This document shows positions 15,523-23,348 of a stretch of 25,521 bases of DNA, one piece after another. The stretch spans positions 1 to 25,521 of the forward strand of contig CAYNIG010000037.1 of the NCBI GenBank assembly GCA_964396995.1. The letters are read 5' to 3'. The first letter of the stretch is position 1. Each line of letters opens with the position of its first letter. Made by a program: the position numbers and the translations under genes. The DNA is from JADJLQ01 sp964396995 (GTDB lineage: Bacteria; Bacteroidota; Bacteroidia; Chitinophagales; Saprospiraceae). The notes under the pieces are model-generated. The model did no database searches and had not been told where the DNA came from. It saw only the letters and a program-made list of their open reading frames with translations.

Positions 15523-16866
15523 TTAGAGTTTGTTGGTTACCCAATTGAGAATGTGCATAAAAGCTGCCGCAGAGAAATCATTTTCGTTACTCACGTATTG
15601 AAGTGGCGATCCCGATTTACTATCCTGGAAAATATGATTGACATTTTTAAATATCTTGATCGAAGTCCTTGATTGACTATTTTTTTTCAGCGCTTTTTTA
15701 AGTACGGGAACATGATATCTATAATTTACAAACGGATCTTTTTTTCCATATAAAAACAACGCTGGGCACCGGATGGTTTGTAGTGCTTTAGAAGGATCGT
15801 ATTTAAGCTGTGACCTGTACCAGGGACTGTTAAATAATTCATATGCCTGTTTATTGTCGGTAGGGACCATAAAATAACTTAGCAGTTTTTTTACTTCATT
15901 GGATCGGTTTGAGATCGATTGTACCAAAAGAGTATCTTGGTGAAGTCCGGCGTGGATAGACTGGAATTCTGATAAGACCATTTTTTTCTTATCCGATGAA
16001 AATTTATATTCTGCAGACAGATCGTTTATTTGCCGGTATATTGTTTTTAGCCCGCTCATTGCCGGAAAAGAAATCAATATTGCAAAGTCGAATTTGTTTT
16101 CAGCTGCCAACTCGCAAGCCAGTGCGGCACCTTCACTTATCCCAAAAAGACCAATCGAGTGGGTATCCACGATGGGCATTCTCTTTAAGTAATCACGAAC
16201 GGCCAAAATATCATTTTTAAGATCAGAATAGCTGGCTTGATGCAATGATCCATTTGATTTGCCAACACCTCTGTCATCCAATCGGACAACGACATAACCT
16301 TCATTACTAAATTGATGAGCTATTGATTTAAAGGGTTTAAAATTTCCATATGTCATATCTCTGTCCGTGGCACCAGCTACTCCAAGCATTATTATGGCTT
16401 TGTACCTGCCTATGGGTTTGGGTATGGTTATGGATGCACCAAGCCGTATTTCGCCTGAAGTTATTTCTATATCTTTTTCAACAAATCGACCCCAATCGGA
16501 ATCGCTGATTCCCTCCGTAATGACTTTTTTCAGATCCAGGCGATACCTGATTTTATTTTGTTGCCACTGGCCATAGATAGTATTTCTGTCTCCGGCAAAG
16601 GCTCCATAGTAACATACACCATTGGTCGAATTTTCGAATATTATACTGTCTGAATCAAATTTGATTATCTGCATAGGAAGGTTTTTGATTCCTAAAGAAG
16701 AACTGAGAGTAATGCTTATCAATTGGAAATCTATATCCACCCCAATTCTTATTTTACTTTTAACGCCGATTAAATCACCTTCATATTTAATTACCTCCTG
16801 GGAAAGGGCAGATTCGATACTGACCAGGATAAAAAATAATACCGTATATAAGATTTTAAACTTCAT
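15523..16866 (-). CDS. Secreted alpha/beta hydrolase with N-terminal lipocalin-like barrel, first gene of the cassette
   Basis: The chosen start is the ATG at 16866, because it begins a normal signal peptide (MKFKILYTVLFFILVSIESA then LSQ, residues 1-23). An in-frame ATG at 16911 would add 15 residues. The mature protein has a small beta-barrel-like domain (about 24-115), seen in many secreted Bacteroidota hydrolases, then an alpha/beta hydrolase fold (about 135-447). Visible features are RLDDRGVGKSNG (195-206), the nucleophile elbow FGISEGA with S244, D377 in LYGKKDPF, and H411 in NVNHIF, so the catalytic triad is intact. It is probably an esterase, thioesterase or peptidase acting in the periplasm or outside. 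Its gene is followed after 18 bp by the membrane protein and then the second hydrolase and the AraC regulator. Confidence 0.9.
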   Translation of the reverse strand: MKFKILYTVLFFILVSIESALSQEVIKYEGDLIGVKSKIRIGVDIDFQLISITLSSSLGIKNLPMQIIKFDSDSIIFENSTNGVCYYGAFAGDRNTIYGQWQQNKIRYRLDLKKVITEGISDSDWGRFVEKDIEITSGEIRLGASITIPKPIGRYKAIIMLGVAGATDRDMTYGNFKPFKSIAHQFSNEGYVVVRLDDRGVGKSNGSLHQASYSDLKNDILAVRDYLKRMPIVDTHSIGLFGISEGAALACELAAENKFDFAILISFPAMSGLKTIYRQINDLSAEYKFSSDKKKMVLSEFQSIHAGLHQDTLLVQSISNRSNEVKKLLSYFMVPTDNKQAYELFNSPWYRSQLKYDPSKALQTIRCPALFLYGKKDPFVNYRYHVPVLKKALKKNSQSRTSIKIFKNVNHIFQDSKSGSPLQYVSNENDFSAAAFMHILNWVTNKL

Positions 16867-17308
16867 AGATTCTGACTTGTATCTAAATAATGAAAGGGTT
16901 AATTTCAACATACTGATTGACAGTAGAATACAGCTTTACAAATATGAAATCAAATGCGTAAAGGAGAGTAAAAATTTATAATTTATTACTCAAATAGGTG
17001 CAGTCATTTACCTTTTTTATTTATAATCCACCGGCCATTCTAATTTAAAAATCAGTATACTTGAATTAAAGGGATTTTTCCATTCACTCTGTAGCTTTAT
17101 ATTATTGATTTTTTTGATGCGGTCTTGTACTTATTTCAATAATCAGCCTTTTCAGGCTGTTCCATTCTGTGATAGCCGATCCCTGTTAAAATAAAGCTTC
17201 TGTTTATAAAATTTGGACTGAATTAATATTTCTGCCTTCGAGGATTTTTCCTAATTTGGTTTTAGGGTCATTCAACCTGATGAATTCTCAGAACGGCTAA
17301 AATAGTAA
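16867..17308. other. 442 bp AT-rich intergenic region
   Basis: This gap lies between the end of alkC and the start of the four-gene cassette, both on the minus strand. It should hold the cassette promoter. CATATTTG on the minus strand (16946-16939) is a one-mismatch -7 candidate. A GAAA-capped hairpin lies at 17144-17159. No gene was seen. Confidence 0.5.
17144..17159 (-). terminator. Stable hairpin with GAAA tetraloop downstream of alkC
   Basis: On the minus strand the sequence is CAGCCT-GAAA-AGGCTG, a perfect 6 bp GC-rich stem capped by a GNRA tetraloop. It lies 150 bp past the alkC stop. The following bases (ATTATTGAAATAAG) are AT-rich but not a T-run, so it may be a 3' end or processing structure rather than a full intrinsic terminator. 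Confidence 0.35.
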
Positions 17309-18406
17309 TCATTTAACCAATATAAAATTGCTTTCTGATAGCTGCCGGCCATTGATTTGGATTTCAATTTTATGCCTTCCAGGATAATGCACTCTCGTAG
17401 TGAAATCGATGATCCTTTGATTCTTGGACAGGTGAATTTCCTGATCTGGCTGAAGGGTTAATTCTGTCCATTTGAATACTTTGGGTGAACTACCACCATC
17501 TTTTTTTACATAATGCACCAGATAATCAATGATTAGCTTTTGTGGTGACTTTGAACCGGATTTGAATCCAAGGTGGATTGCTATTTTATCACCAAGTTTT
17601 ATTTTGGACGGCTTTACAGAAAAATACATCAGATTGACTCGTGCTTTTTTATGAGCATCAAAAAGCTGCAATGCTTTTGGATGTCCTTGTTTGATCAATG
17701 TGCGAGCCGCATGTTTTATGATCCATGAAGTATGGGCATTGGATTGATCCCATGTTTTTACCAAATCGATCATATATTCAGGATGGTCTTTAGAAATATC
17801 ATTCAGATGATTGGCTATGGATTTGCGTACATAGAGTTCCGGATCAGATTTTAACTTTACCAATATTTGCCTGGTAAGGTGAGGATTTTGAATTACCTCA
17901 TCCAGTTTAAATGACCAGGGAAGTCTTGGCCGGCTGCCTTCAGATGATAATCTACGCACATGAGGATTTTTATCTTCAGCCCATGTATTCATCGCGGAGA
18001 TTGTTTTTTCAAAATCTTTTTTCAAAAAAAATCGAATGGCAAACTCGGATGATCCATAGGCAGTGTATCTTTTCAGAGCTTCCAGGGAAAGTTCGATGTA
18101 TTCCATTCCATGTTTGGCTACAAAATCAGGAAAGACCAAAGCGGTATATCCGGTATTCATTTTAGAAGCAACGCGATCCAGGATGTCGATGCATTTTTTA
18201 AAATCCTGTGGCAGATGATGTCCCAGTACAGTAGAGGTATGAGACATTCTTTCGTTTAATTCTTTTTCTTTTAATTCAAACAAGAGATCATCCTTAAATT
18301 TTTTTTTATTTAATGATGAATATTCAGATTTAACTACTTCGGTGAGTTTATTGAAGTAGCTTTCATTAAACATTTCTTTTAATGGTTCCAAGATTTTCTG
18401 ATTCAA
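17309..18406 (-). CDS. alkC: AlkC-type 3-methyladenine DNA glycosylase with C-terminal Ig-like domain
   Basis: The 365-residue protein is an all-helical HEAT-like repeat protein (about 1-255). It carries the AlkC signature HVRRLSSEGSRPRLPW (149-164), and further repeats contain YVRKSIANHLNDISKDHPE (192-210). AlkC/AlkD enzymes excise alkylated bases such as N3-methyladenine from DNA without flipping the base. Residues about 258-365 are a beta-rich Ig-like tail, a variant known in part of the AlkC family and thought to contact DNA. No ATG lies between the upstream stop and the conserved N-terminal EPLKEMF, so the start is the TTG at 18406; the ATG at residue 12 would cut into conserved sequence. 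It is divergent from the enolase-superfamily gene and stands alone. Confidence 0.88.
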   Translation of the reverse strand: MNQKILEPLKEMFNESYFNKLTEVVKSEYSSLNKKKFKDDLLFELKEKELNERMSHTSTVLGHHLPQDFKKCIDILDRVASKMNTGYTALVFPDFVAKHGMEYIELSLEALKRYTAYGSSEFAIRFFLKKDFEKTISAMNTWAEDKNPHVRRLSSEGSRPRLPWSFKLDEVIQNPHLTRQILVKLKSDPELYVRKSIANHLNDISKDHPEYMIDLVKTWDQSNAHTSWIIKHAARTLIKQGHPKALQLFDAHKKARVNLMYFSVKPSKIKLGDKIAIHLGFKSGSKSPQKLIIDYLVHYVKKDGGSSPKVFKWTELTLQPDQEIHLSKNQRIIDFTTRVHYPGRHKIEIQINGRQLSESNFILVK

Positions 18407-18614
18407 GTGGAAGTAAACTATAAAATTAGAATTTTTATTGTAGAAATAGCCATTCTCAGAATTTATTCAAGGGTGTTTATGGGGCCAAGCAAAAAGCTGG
18501 ATCATGCTATGGCATTCAGGTCTTCCTGATATTATTTTGGCATAGTCGTTATGAAATTGGTAGCTTAAATAGTAAATTGTATTAGGCAAACTGATAAGCC
18601 TTGCCTCTTTAGCT

Positions 18615-19865
18615 ATGCTGCGAAGAAATTTTTTGCAAACCTACTTATTGGGTAGTGCATCGATGCTTACTATGTATCCTTCTTTCATTTCAGAAAAAAA
18701 TGTTTTTAGTTCTAAACTAAAAATAAAAAAAATCAGGTATTATGCCGCTCCGGGTTACACCAAGCCCCTGTTTAATCAGGCACGTGGCATAGTAGAGATA
18801 GAAACAGATGGTGGCATCACCGGTATCGGGGAAGGTGGCTTTAATGATGTGATCAATCAATGTGCCCAGATGATCATCGGGCAGGATCCATTTAGAATAG
18901 AACATATATGGCAATTATTATACCGGGGCATGTTTTATCCTCCGGGACGGGAAAAAATTCACGCTGTAGGTGCTATAGAGATGGCCCTCTGGGATATTAA
19001 AGGTAAAGCCTTAAATATACCTGTATATGAATTATTGGGGGGAGCAACCCGGGATTATGTAGAGTGTTACGCCACGGGTTATAGCCCCTCCAGAGGAAGT
19101 ACAGAATACGATCGTGCAAAAGATTGTATTTCCGCTGGTTTTCGTACCTATCGCACAGGCCCAACCGGTGGTAATGGTGATCTGCCTTTTGACTTTTACG
19201 AGCACACCCAAAAAACGATAGAACACTGCCAAAAACTGGATGCGGCAGTGGGTGGAGGTGGTAATTGGGCAATAGACCTACATACCCGATTCGATACCAC
19301 GGAAGCATTAAAGATATGTAAAGCTATAGAGGCTTTGCAACCTTATTTTGTAGAAGACATCATCCGGTCAGAAAATAAAGGCGTGTATAAAACCATCAGA
19401 CAAATGACCAACGTGCCGATCGCTGTGGGCGAGCAATTCAGTGATAAATGGGATACCAATGATCTCATTGAAAATCGATTGATAGATTATTGCCGGGTGA
19501 CCACACCCAATAGCGGGGGATTACTGGAGTTGAAAAAGATAGCAGCTATGTGTGAGACCCATTATGTGGGCATGATCCCTCACTTTACAGGACCTTTATC
19601 TACTGCTGCATTGGTGCATGTACTGGGATCATCAAGCCCTACCCGATGTATGATAGAAATAGCTGGTGGCGTAATCGAACAACCGGCTTACTTTAATCAG
19701 GATTATTTACTTTTTAAAAACGGCAAAATTTATTTAAATCCTAAACCTGGATTGGGTGTAGTTTTTAATCCGGCTAAAGCAGAATTTATATTTGAGGTAA
19801 CAGCCAATACGAAGTACCCTCATCCGATTTTATATGCCAGGGATGGAAGTGTTCATAATTGGTAA
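18615..19865 (+). CDS. Enolase-superfamily (mandelate racemase/muconate lactonizing type) dehydratase or isomerase with Tat signal
   Basis: The 416-residue protein begins MLRRNFLQTYLLGSASMLTM, a twin-arginine signal (RRNFLQ followed by a hydrophobic stretch), so it is probably exported folded to the periplasm. The capping domain follows (about 35-150, with MALWDIKGKALN at 123-134). The barrel carries metal ligands D221 in AIDLHTR, E247 in YFVEDI and E273 in AVGEQ. H223 in the D-x-H motif and H323 in IPHFTGP are candidate acid/base residues, as in galactonate-dehydratase-like sugar acid dehydratases. A conserved E348 (MIEIAGG) follows. The substrate is likely a sugar acid or similar hydroxy acid, but this is inferred from the active-site pattern. 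It converges with the PlsC-like gene (33 bp apart). Confidence 0.9.
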   Translation: MLRRNFLQTYLLGSASMLTMYPSFISEKNVFSSKLKIKKIRYYAAPGYTKPLFNQARGIVEIETDGGITGIGEGGFNDVINQCAQMIIGQDPFRIEHIWQLLYRGMFYPPGREKIHAVGAIEMALWDIKGKALNIPVYELLGGATRDYVECYATGYSPSRGSTEYDRAKDCISAGFRTYRTGPTGGNGDLPFDFYEHTQKTIEHCQKLDAAVGGGGNWAIDLHTRFDTTEALKICKAIEALQPYFVEDIIRSENKGVYKTIRQMTNVPIAVGEQFSDKWDTNDLIENRLIDYCRVTTPNSGGLLELKKIAAMCETHYVGMIPHFTGPLSTAALVHVLGSSSPTRCMIEIAGGVIEQPAYFNQDYLLFKNGKIYLNPKPGLGVVFNPAKAEFIFEVTANTKYPHPILYARDGSVHNW

Positions 19866-19883
19866 ATGACTGATGTGGTCTGG

Positions 19884-19898
19884 ATCTGGCAAACAGAT
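19884..19898. terminator. Short hairpin between convergent genes
   Basis: ATCTG-gcaaa-CAGAT forms a 5 bp stem within the 33 bp between the enolase-superfamily stop (19865) and the acyltransferase stop (19899). There is no clear T-run on either side, so termination by it is weakly supported. Confidence 0.25.
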
Positions 19899-20444
19899 TT
19901 AGGTTATACTAAGTTCAGGATGATACCCTTTTACTCCCTTCCAGAAGGACCATAGTTTGGATACATCATTTTCGACATTATCGGAAGGCATGAATGGCTC
20001 AGAATAGGTGACCATTTTATTTTCAAAATCAAATTTGACCATTACTATCGGTACCATTGCTTTCCTGGCTATATAATAAAATCCTGTTTTCAGTTTGTCC
20101 ACCTTTTGGCGGGTGCCTTCCGGGGCAATGGCTACTTTAAATTCTTTATTTTTTTCAAAATAAGATGCCATAGTCTCGACCAGATTGGTATGCTTGGTGC
20201 GATCAACAGGTACCCCTCCCAGCCATCTCAAAATAAATCCGAACGGAGGTTTAAATAAAGTGTGTTTTCCCATAAATCGGATGTCGGATCCCTGGCTGCC
20301 ACGGGTAAATAAGCCAATCATCACATCCCAGCCAGAGGTATGTGGGCCCACCACTACCATAGCCTTAGGGATAGAATTAATATCAAATCCCTTTATTTTC
20401 CAACCTGCCAGTTTTCGTACCAGATTCCAGAAAAATTTACCCAT
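19899..20444 (-). CDS. PlsC-like 1-acyl-glycerol-phosphate (lysophospholipid) acyltransferase family protein
   Basis: The 181-residue protein has the acyltransferase signature H-x4-D in PHTSGWD (H35, D40). It also has the substrate-binding block GGVPVDRT (76-83) and the PEGTR motif at 108-112 followed by LKTGFYYIA (118-126). These are the conserved blocks of glycerophospholipid acyltransferases. It is short compared with typical PlsC (about 240 residues) and lacks a clear N-terminal membrane helix beyond FFWNLVRKLAGW. It may therefore act on lysophospholipids or other acyl acceptors at the inner leaflet. The acceptor is unknown. It is alone on its strand, divergent from the sigma-factor operon and convergent with the enolase-superfamily gene. 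Confidence 0.9.
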   Translation of the reverse strand: MGKFFWNLVRKLAGWKIKGFDINSIPKAMVVVGPHTSGWDVMIGLFTRGSQGSDIRFMGKHTLFKPPFGFILRWLGGVPVDRTKHTNLVETMASYFEKNKEFKVAIAPEGTRQKVDKLKTGFYYIARKAMVPIVMVKFDFENKMVTYSEPFMPSDNVENDVSKLWSFWKGVKGYHPELSIT

Positions 20445-20516
20445 TTTCTTCCCAAAATTAGTCTTTAAAATTGGTCTGCACCATTAAACCTTAGGCTAAA
20501 TTTAAAGTCCAATGCT

Positions 20517-20524
20517 TAGATTTG
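20517..20524 (+). promoter_or_regulatory. Candidate -7 element of the sigma-factor operon
   Basis: TAGATTTG matches TAnnTTTG perfectly, 21 bp before the sigma-factor ATG. No -33 TTG was found at standard spacing. Confidence 0.4.
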
Positions 20525-20545
20525 AGAATCAACTGAAAAAAATAA

Positions 20546-21097
20546 ATGCTGATATCCGATACTGAAATCGTAGCCCTGATGCTCACTACCGGCCAACAAA
20601 ATAGTGGGCTGAGGCAGCTGATGAACAGGTATCAGGAGAGGTTGTACTGGGTGATCAAAAACATCGTGGAAAGCCACGATGATACGGATGATGTGCTTCA
20701 AAATACGTTTATAAAAGCGTATAAGAATATTGAAAAATTTGAATCGAGATCTTCTTTGTTTACCTGGCTCTACAGAATAGCAACCAATGAGGCTCTCACC
20801 TTCAAAAAGTCAAAACAAAAAAAGGCTACAGTCTCTATCATAGAAAATTCAACATCATCCGGTGACAAAGCAATTGAAAACGAAAATTCGGAAGATGATG
20901 TCCTCCAAAAACTGGAATATGCGTTGGATACTTTGCCGGAAAGGCAAAGACAAGTTTTTAAAATGAGGTATTACGATGAATTAAATTATGAAGAGATTGC
21001 CAATATTCTGGGATTGTCGGAAGGGGCTTTGAAAGCCTCCTATCATCACGCAGTAAAAAAAATTGAACAATACATTGTTGAATCCACTACTTATTAA
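20546..21097 (+). CDS. ECF-type RNA polymerase sigma factor
   Basis: The 183-residue protein has sigma region 2 at about 20-92 (HDDTDDVLQNTFIKAYKNI at 44-62, then SRSSLFTWLYRIATNEAL at 67-84). A linker of low complexity rich in Lys, Ser and Glu follows (88-116). Region 4 spans about 120-175 (LPERQRQVFKMRYYDELNYE at 130-149, with the helix-turn-helix EEIANILGLSEGALKASYHH). It lacks regions 1 and 3, as ECF factors do. It leads a three-gene plus-strand operon with a membrane anti-sigma-like protein 20 bp downstream and a small exported protein after that. The set would respond to an envelope signal. A perfect TAnnTTTG element lies just upstream. Confidence 0.93.
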   Translation: MLISDTEIVALMLTTGQQNSGLRQLMNRYQERLYWVIKNIVESHDDTDDVLQNTFIKAYKNIEKFESRSSLFTWLYRIATNEALTFKKSKQKKATVSIIENSTSSGDKAIENENSEDDVLQKLEYALDTLPERQRQVFKMRYYDELNYEEIANILGLSEGALKASYHHAVKKIEQYIVESTTY

Positions 21098-21117
21098 AGA
21101 TTAAAAAATTGAAGCTT

Positions 21118-21600
21118 ATGGAAGAAAAAAATCTACATACTGAAATACAAGATGAACTGAAGAGTATCTCTCCAAGGCTGGCAGACGCCTTGGCACAAAA
21201 AAGCAAAAGGAAGCTTTCGGAAAAATATTTTGATCAAATGCAGGAAGAAGTCTTGGCCTCGTTGGCTGAAGAAAAGGTACCGTATGGGAAAATAGTTTCC
21301 ATACATCAAAAATCAAGCTGGAAATTTCTACTGGCTGCTGCATCGGTAATAGGTGTTATTTTGTTCTCTACTTTCCTCTTTTTCAATAAACCAAATGAAG
21401 ATAAATTTGACCTGGCCGGCTTAAATGCCGATGAAATCAAAAGTTATCTGATAGATCATGCATACGAATTGGATGATGAACATTTATCCCAGTTGCCTGT
21501 TGTCGTTTCCGAAATTGACTTGTTGGATCTTTCCGATGAAGATCTGAAGCCTGTGCTGGAAGATTATCTATACCAAATTGAAAACTCTGAATTAAACTGA
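21118..21600 (+). CDS. Probable membrane anti-sigma factor lacking a zinc motif
   Basis: The chosen ATG at 21118 gives 160 residues. A TTG at 21109 would add three. The N-terminal ~65 residues are charged and helical and would be cytoplasmic. A single membrane helix spans about 68-89. The C-terminal ~70 residues are acidic and periplasmic, with LSQLPVVVSEIDLLDLSDED at about 123-142. No cysteine is present, so it is not a zinc-binding (ZAS) anti-sigma factor. It does match the layout of single-pass anti-sigma proteins encoded directly after ECF sigma genes in Bacteroidota. The assignment rests on position and topology rather than on sequence similarity that I can name. Confidence 0.75.
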   Translation: MEEKNLHTEIQDELKSISPRLADALAQKSKRKLSEKYFDQMQEEVLASLAEEKVPYGKIVSIHQKSSWKFLLAAASVIGVILFSTFLFFNKPNEDKFDLAGLNADEIKSYLIDHAYELDDEHLSQLPVVVSEIDLLDLSDEDLKPVLEDYLYQIENSELN

Positions 21601-21631
21601 CAATTTACATTAATCTAAAATCAATAAATAA

Positions 21632-22075
21632 ATGAAAACATTCAATACATTTTTTATTTCTTCCTTGCTGCTTTTGCTCTCAACCCTAAACCTTTCTGCT
21701 CAGCGAGGTGAGAGAATAGAAGCGATGAGGGTTGCTTTCATCACCCAAAAGCTGGCGCTCACCCCGGTTGAGTCTGAAAAGTTTTGGCCTGTATATAATA
21801 TCTATCGGAATGCAGTGGTTGATCTCAGAAAACAAACCAATTTGGAGACCAATCTGGAAGTAATGAGCGACGCGGAAGCTGAAAAAGCAATACAGGTATC
21901 CATAGACCGTATGGAAAAGGAGCTTTCCCTTTTTAAAAAACTAGCCAATGATTTAAAACCCATATTGCCTGCAAGGAAAATTGCTATCCTGACCAAAACG
22001 GAAAGATCTTTTAATGAAGAATTGATCAGAAGAGCCCAGGGGAAAGAGGTGGGAAGACCTTTAAACAGGAATTAA
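21632..22075 (+). CDS. Spy/CpxP-like periplasmic protein, putative sensor of the sigma-factor module
   Basis: The 147-residue protein has a signal peptide (1-23, ending LSAQ) and a mature all-helical region. The motif LTPVESEKFWPVYN (43-56) is a variant of the LTxxQ-like repeat of Spy/CpxP/CnrX-type proteins. In Bacteroidota such proteins, encoded after an ECF sigma factor and its anti-sigma protein, are often annotated as sensors. No histidine or cysteine metal ligands are evident, so a chaperone or protein-damage signal is more likely than metal sensing. It lies 31 bp after the anti-sigma gene and is probably co-transcribed. Confidence 0.82.
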   Translation: MKTFNTFFISSLLLLLSTLNLSAQRGERIEAMRVAFITQKLALTPVESEKFWPVYNIYRNAVVDLRKQTNLETNLEVMSDAEAEKAIQVSIDRMEKELSLFKKLANDLKPILPARKIAILTKTERSFNEELIRRAQGKEVGRPLNRN

Positions 22076-22107
22076 AATTAAAACCCATTTCTTCAATAAA
22101 AGAACCC

Positions 22108-22125
22108 TGATTATTTAATCATTTT
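22108..22125 (+). terminator. Weak terminator after the sigma-factor operon
   Basis: TGATTA-TT-TAATCA is a 6 bp AT-rich stem followed by TTTT, 33 bp past the stop of the Spy-like gene. It is low in stability and may allow read-through to the next gene. Confidence 0.3.
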
Positions 22126-22233
22126 CGCTCTGGTACTATCTGACCTGGGGGTCGCGCCCATATACTTGTATCCTGTTTCCATGGTGAGAAGTTTATATTC
22201 TTCACCCGGAATGATACAAATGAAGGTTTGAAA

Positions 22234-23172
22234 ATGAAAAAATTAATTATTCCTGTACTAATTCTGGTATGCTGGGGTGGACATCTTACCCTTTTTGCTC
22301 AAAATGCTAATCCTGATCCCCTGGTACGCCAGGCCGATTCTCTTTTTTTCAACAAAGAATACAGGAAGGCATTGAGTTTTTATTCTGATTATTTGAAAGC
22401 AAATGTTGCAAGCCCCATTTCAACTCAACTCCGTCTGGGATTCTGCAGGCAATATACAGCGGACTACAATGGGGCATTTACTGTATATTCTGGCCTCCAT
22501 ATTCCAAGCCTCAGTCCTGTACAGAAAATGCAATTGTATTCAAGGATGGCAATGCTTTCATCACACAATAATAATTTGGATGAAGCAACCCGATTTATGG
22601 ATAGTGCTGCTAACTACGGATTTGTAAATTTATGGGAACTTGAAAATCTTCCCGATTTTAATAACCTGCGGGCTTCAAAGGAATACAAAAATATATACCA
22701 AAAGATTTTAATCAATGCCTACCCGTGCTCTCAGCGTCCCCAGGCCAGGCATTTTGATTTTTGGATCGGTGAATGGGAAGTCTACAACAATCAGTACCCC
22801 AACCATAAAGTAGGAATAAGTCTAATTGAAAATGGGCCGGGTGGATGTTCTATTCTGGAAAATTATACCGCATTTGAAAATGCATTCTCCGGTAAAAGTC
22901 AAAACTGGTATGATCCAAATACCGGAAAGTGGACCCAGCTTTGGATAGGTTCTGGTGGCGGATTTCAAACGTATACTGATGGTGTATATACAGAGGGTGC
23001 TATGAGATTTGTCTATCAGAGGCCCGGACCAAATGGAATCTCTACTTCAGGAAATTTTGTATTTGAAAACCTGGGTCCTGATAAAGTAAGGCAATATCAA
23101 AACGTGACCACCGATGGCGGTAAGACCTATTCTATGGTATATGATTTTGTTTATTTTAGAAAGAAAAAATAA
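22234..23172 (+). CDS. Secreted TPR protein with C-terminal DUF1579-like domain
   Basis: Starting at the ATG at 22234 (a TTG at 22228 adds two residues), the protein has 312 residues. A signal peptide (1-22, ending LFAQ) comes first. Helical tetratricopeptide-like repeats occupy about 28-155 (for example QADSLFFNKEYRKALSFYSD at 33-52). The C-terminal half (about 170-312) is beta-rich. It starts with HFDFWIGEWEVYN (173-185) and contains GGCSILENY and WYDPNTGKWTQLWI, the pattern of DUF1579-like lipocalin domains found in secreted Bacteroidota proteins. The function is unknown. The leader of about 150 bp and the strong terminator after it suggest it is expressed separately from the sigma-factor operon. 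Confidence 0.85.
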   Translation: MKKLIIPVLILVCWGGHLTLFAQNANPDPLVRQADSLFFNKEYRKALSFYSDYLKANVASPISTQLRLGFCRQYTADYNGAFTVYSGLHIPSLSPVQKMQLYSRMAMLSSHNNNLDEATRFMDSAANYGFVNLWELENLPDFNNLRASKEYKNIYQKILINAYPCSQRPQARHFDFWIGEWEVYNNQYPNHKVGISLIENGPGGCSILENYTAFENAFSGKSQNWYDPNTGKWTQLWIGSGGGFQTYTDGVYTEGAMRFVYQRPGPNGISTSGNFVFENLGPDKVRQYQNVTTDGGKTYSMVYDFVYFRKKK

Positions 23173-23232
23173 CCTTCAGATTTTTACAGTGATGAGAAAT
23201 TTTTTAAATCAGCCCTGATATTGGAAAGAGGA

Positions 23233-23274
23233 GCTCCACCCGACTCGATTGAGGCCGGGTAAAGCAATTTTTTT
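23233..23274 (+). terminator. Rho-independent terminator after the TPR/DUF1579 gene
   Basis: GCT..ACCCG.CTC-gatt-GAG..CGGGT..AGC folds into a three-part stem (3+5+3 pairs) with a GATT loop, followed after AA by seven T residues. It begins 60 bp after the stop at 23172. Confidence 0.75.
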
Positions 23275-23348
23275 ATGCCATAGGTATAAACTTAAGACTT
23301 TTATTATAGATAAGTTATAAAAACGAAAAAAGGAATACTTTCTTTAGT

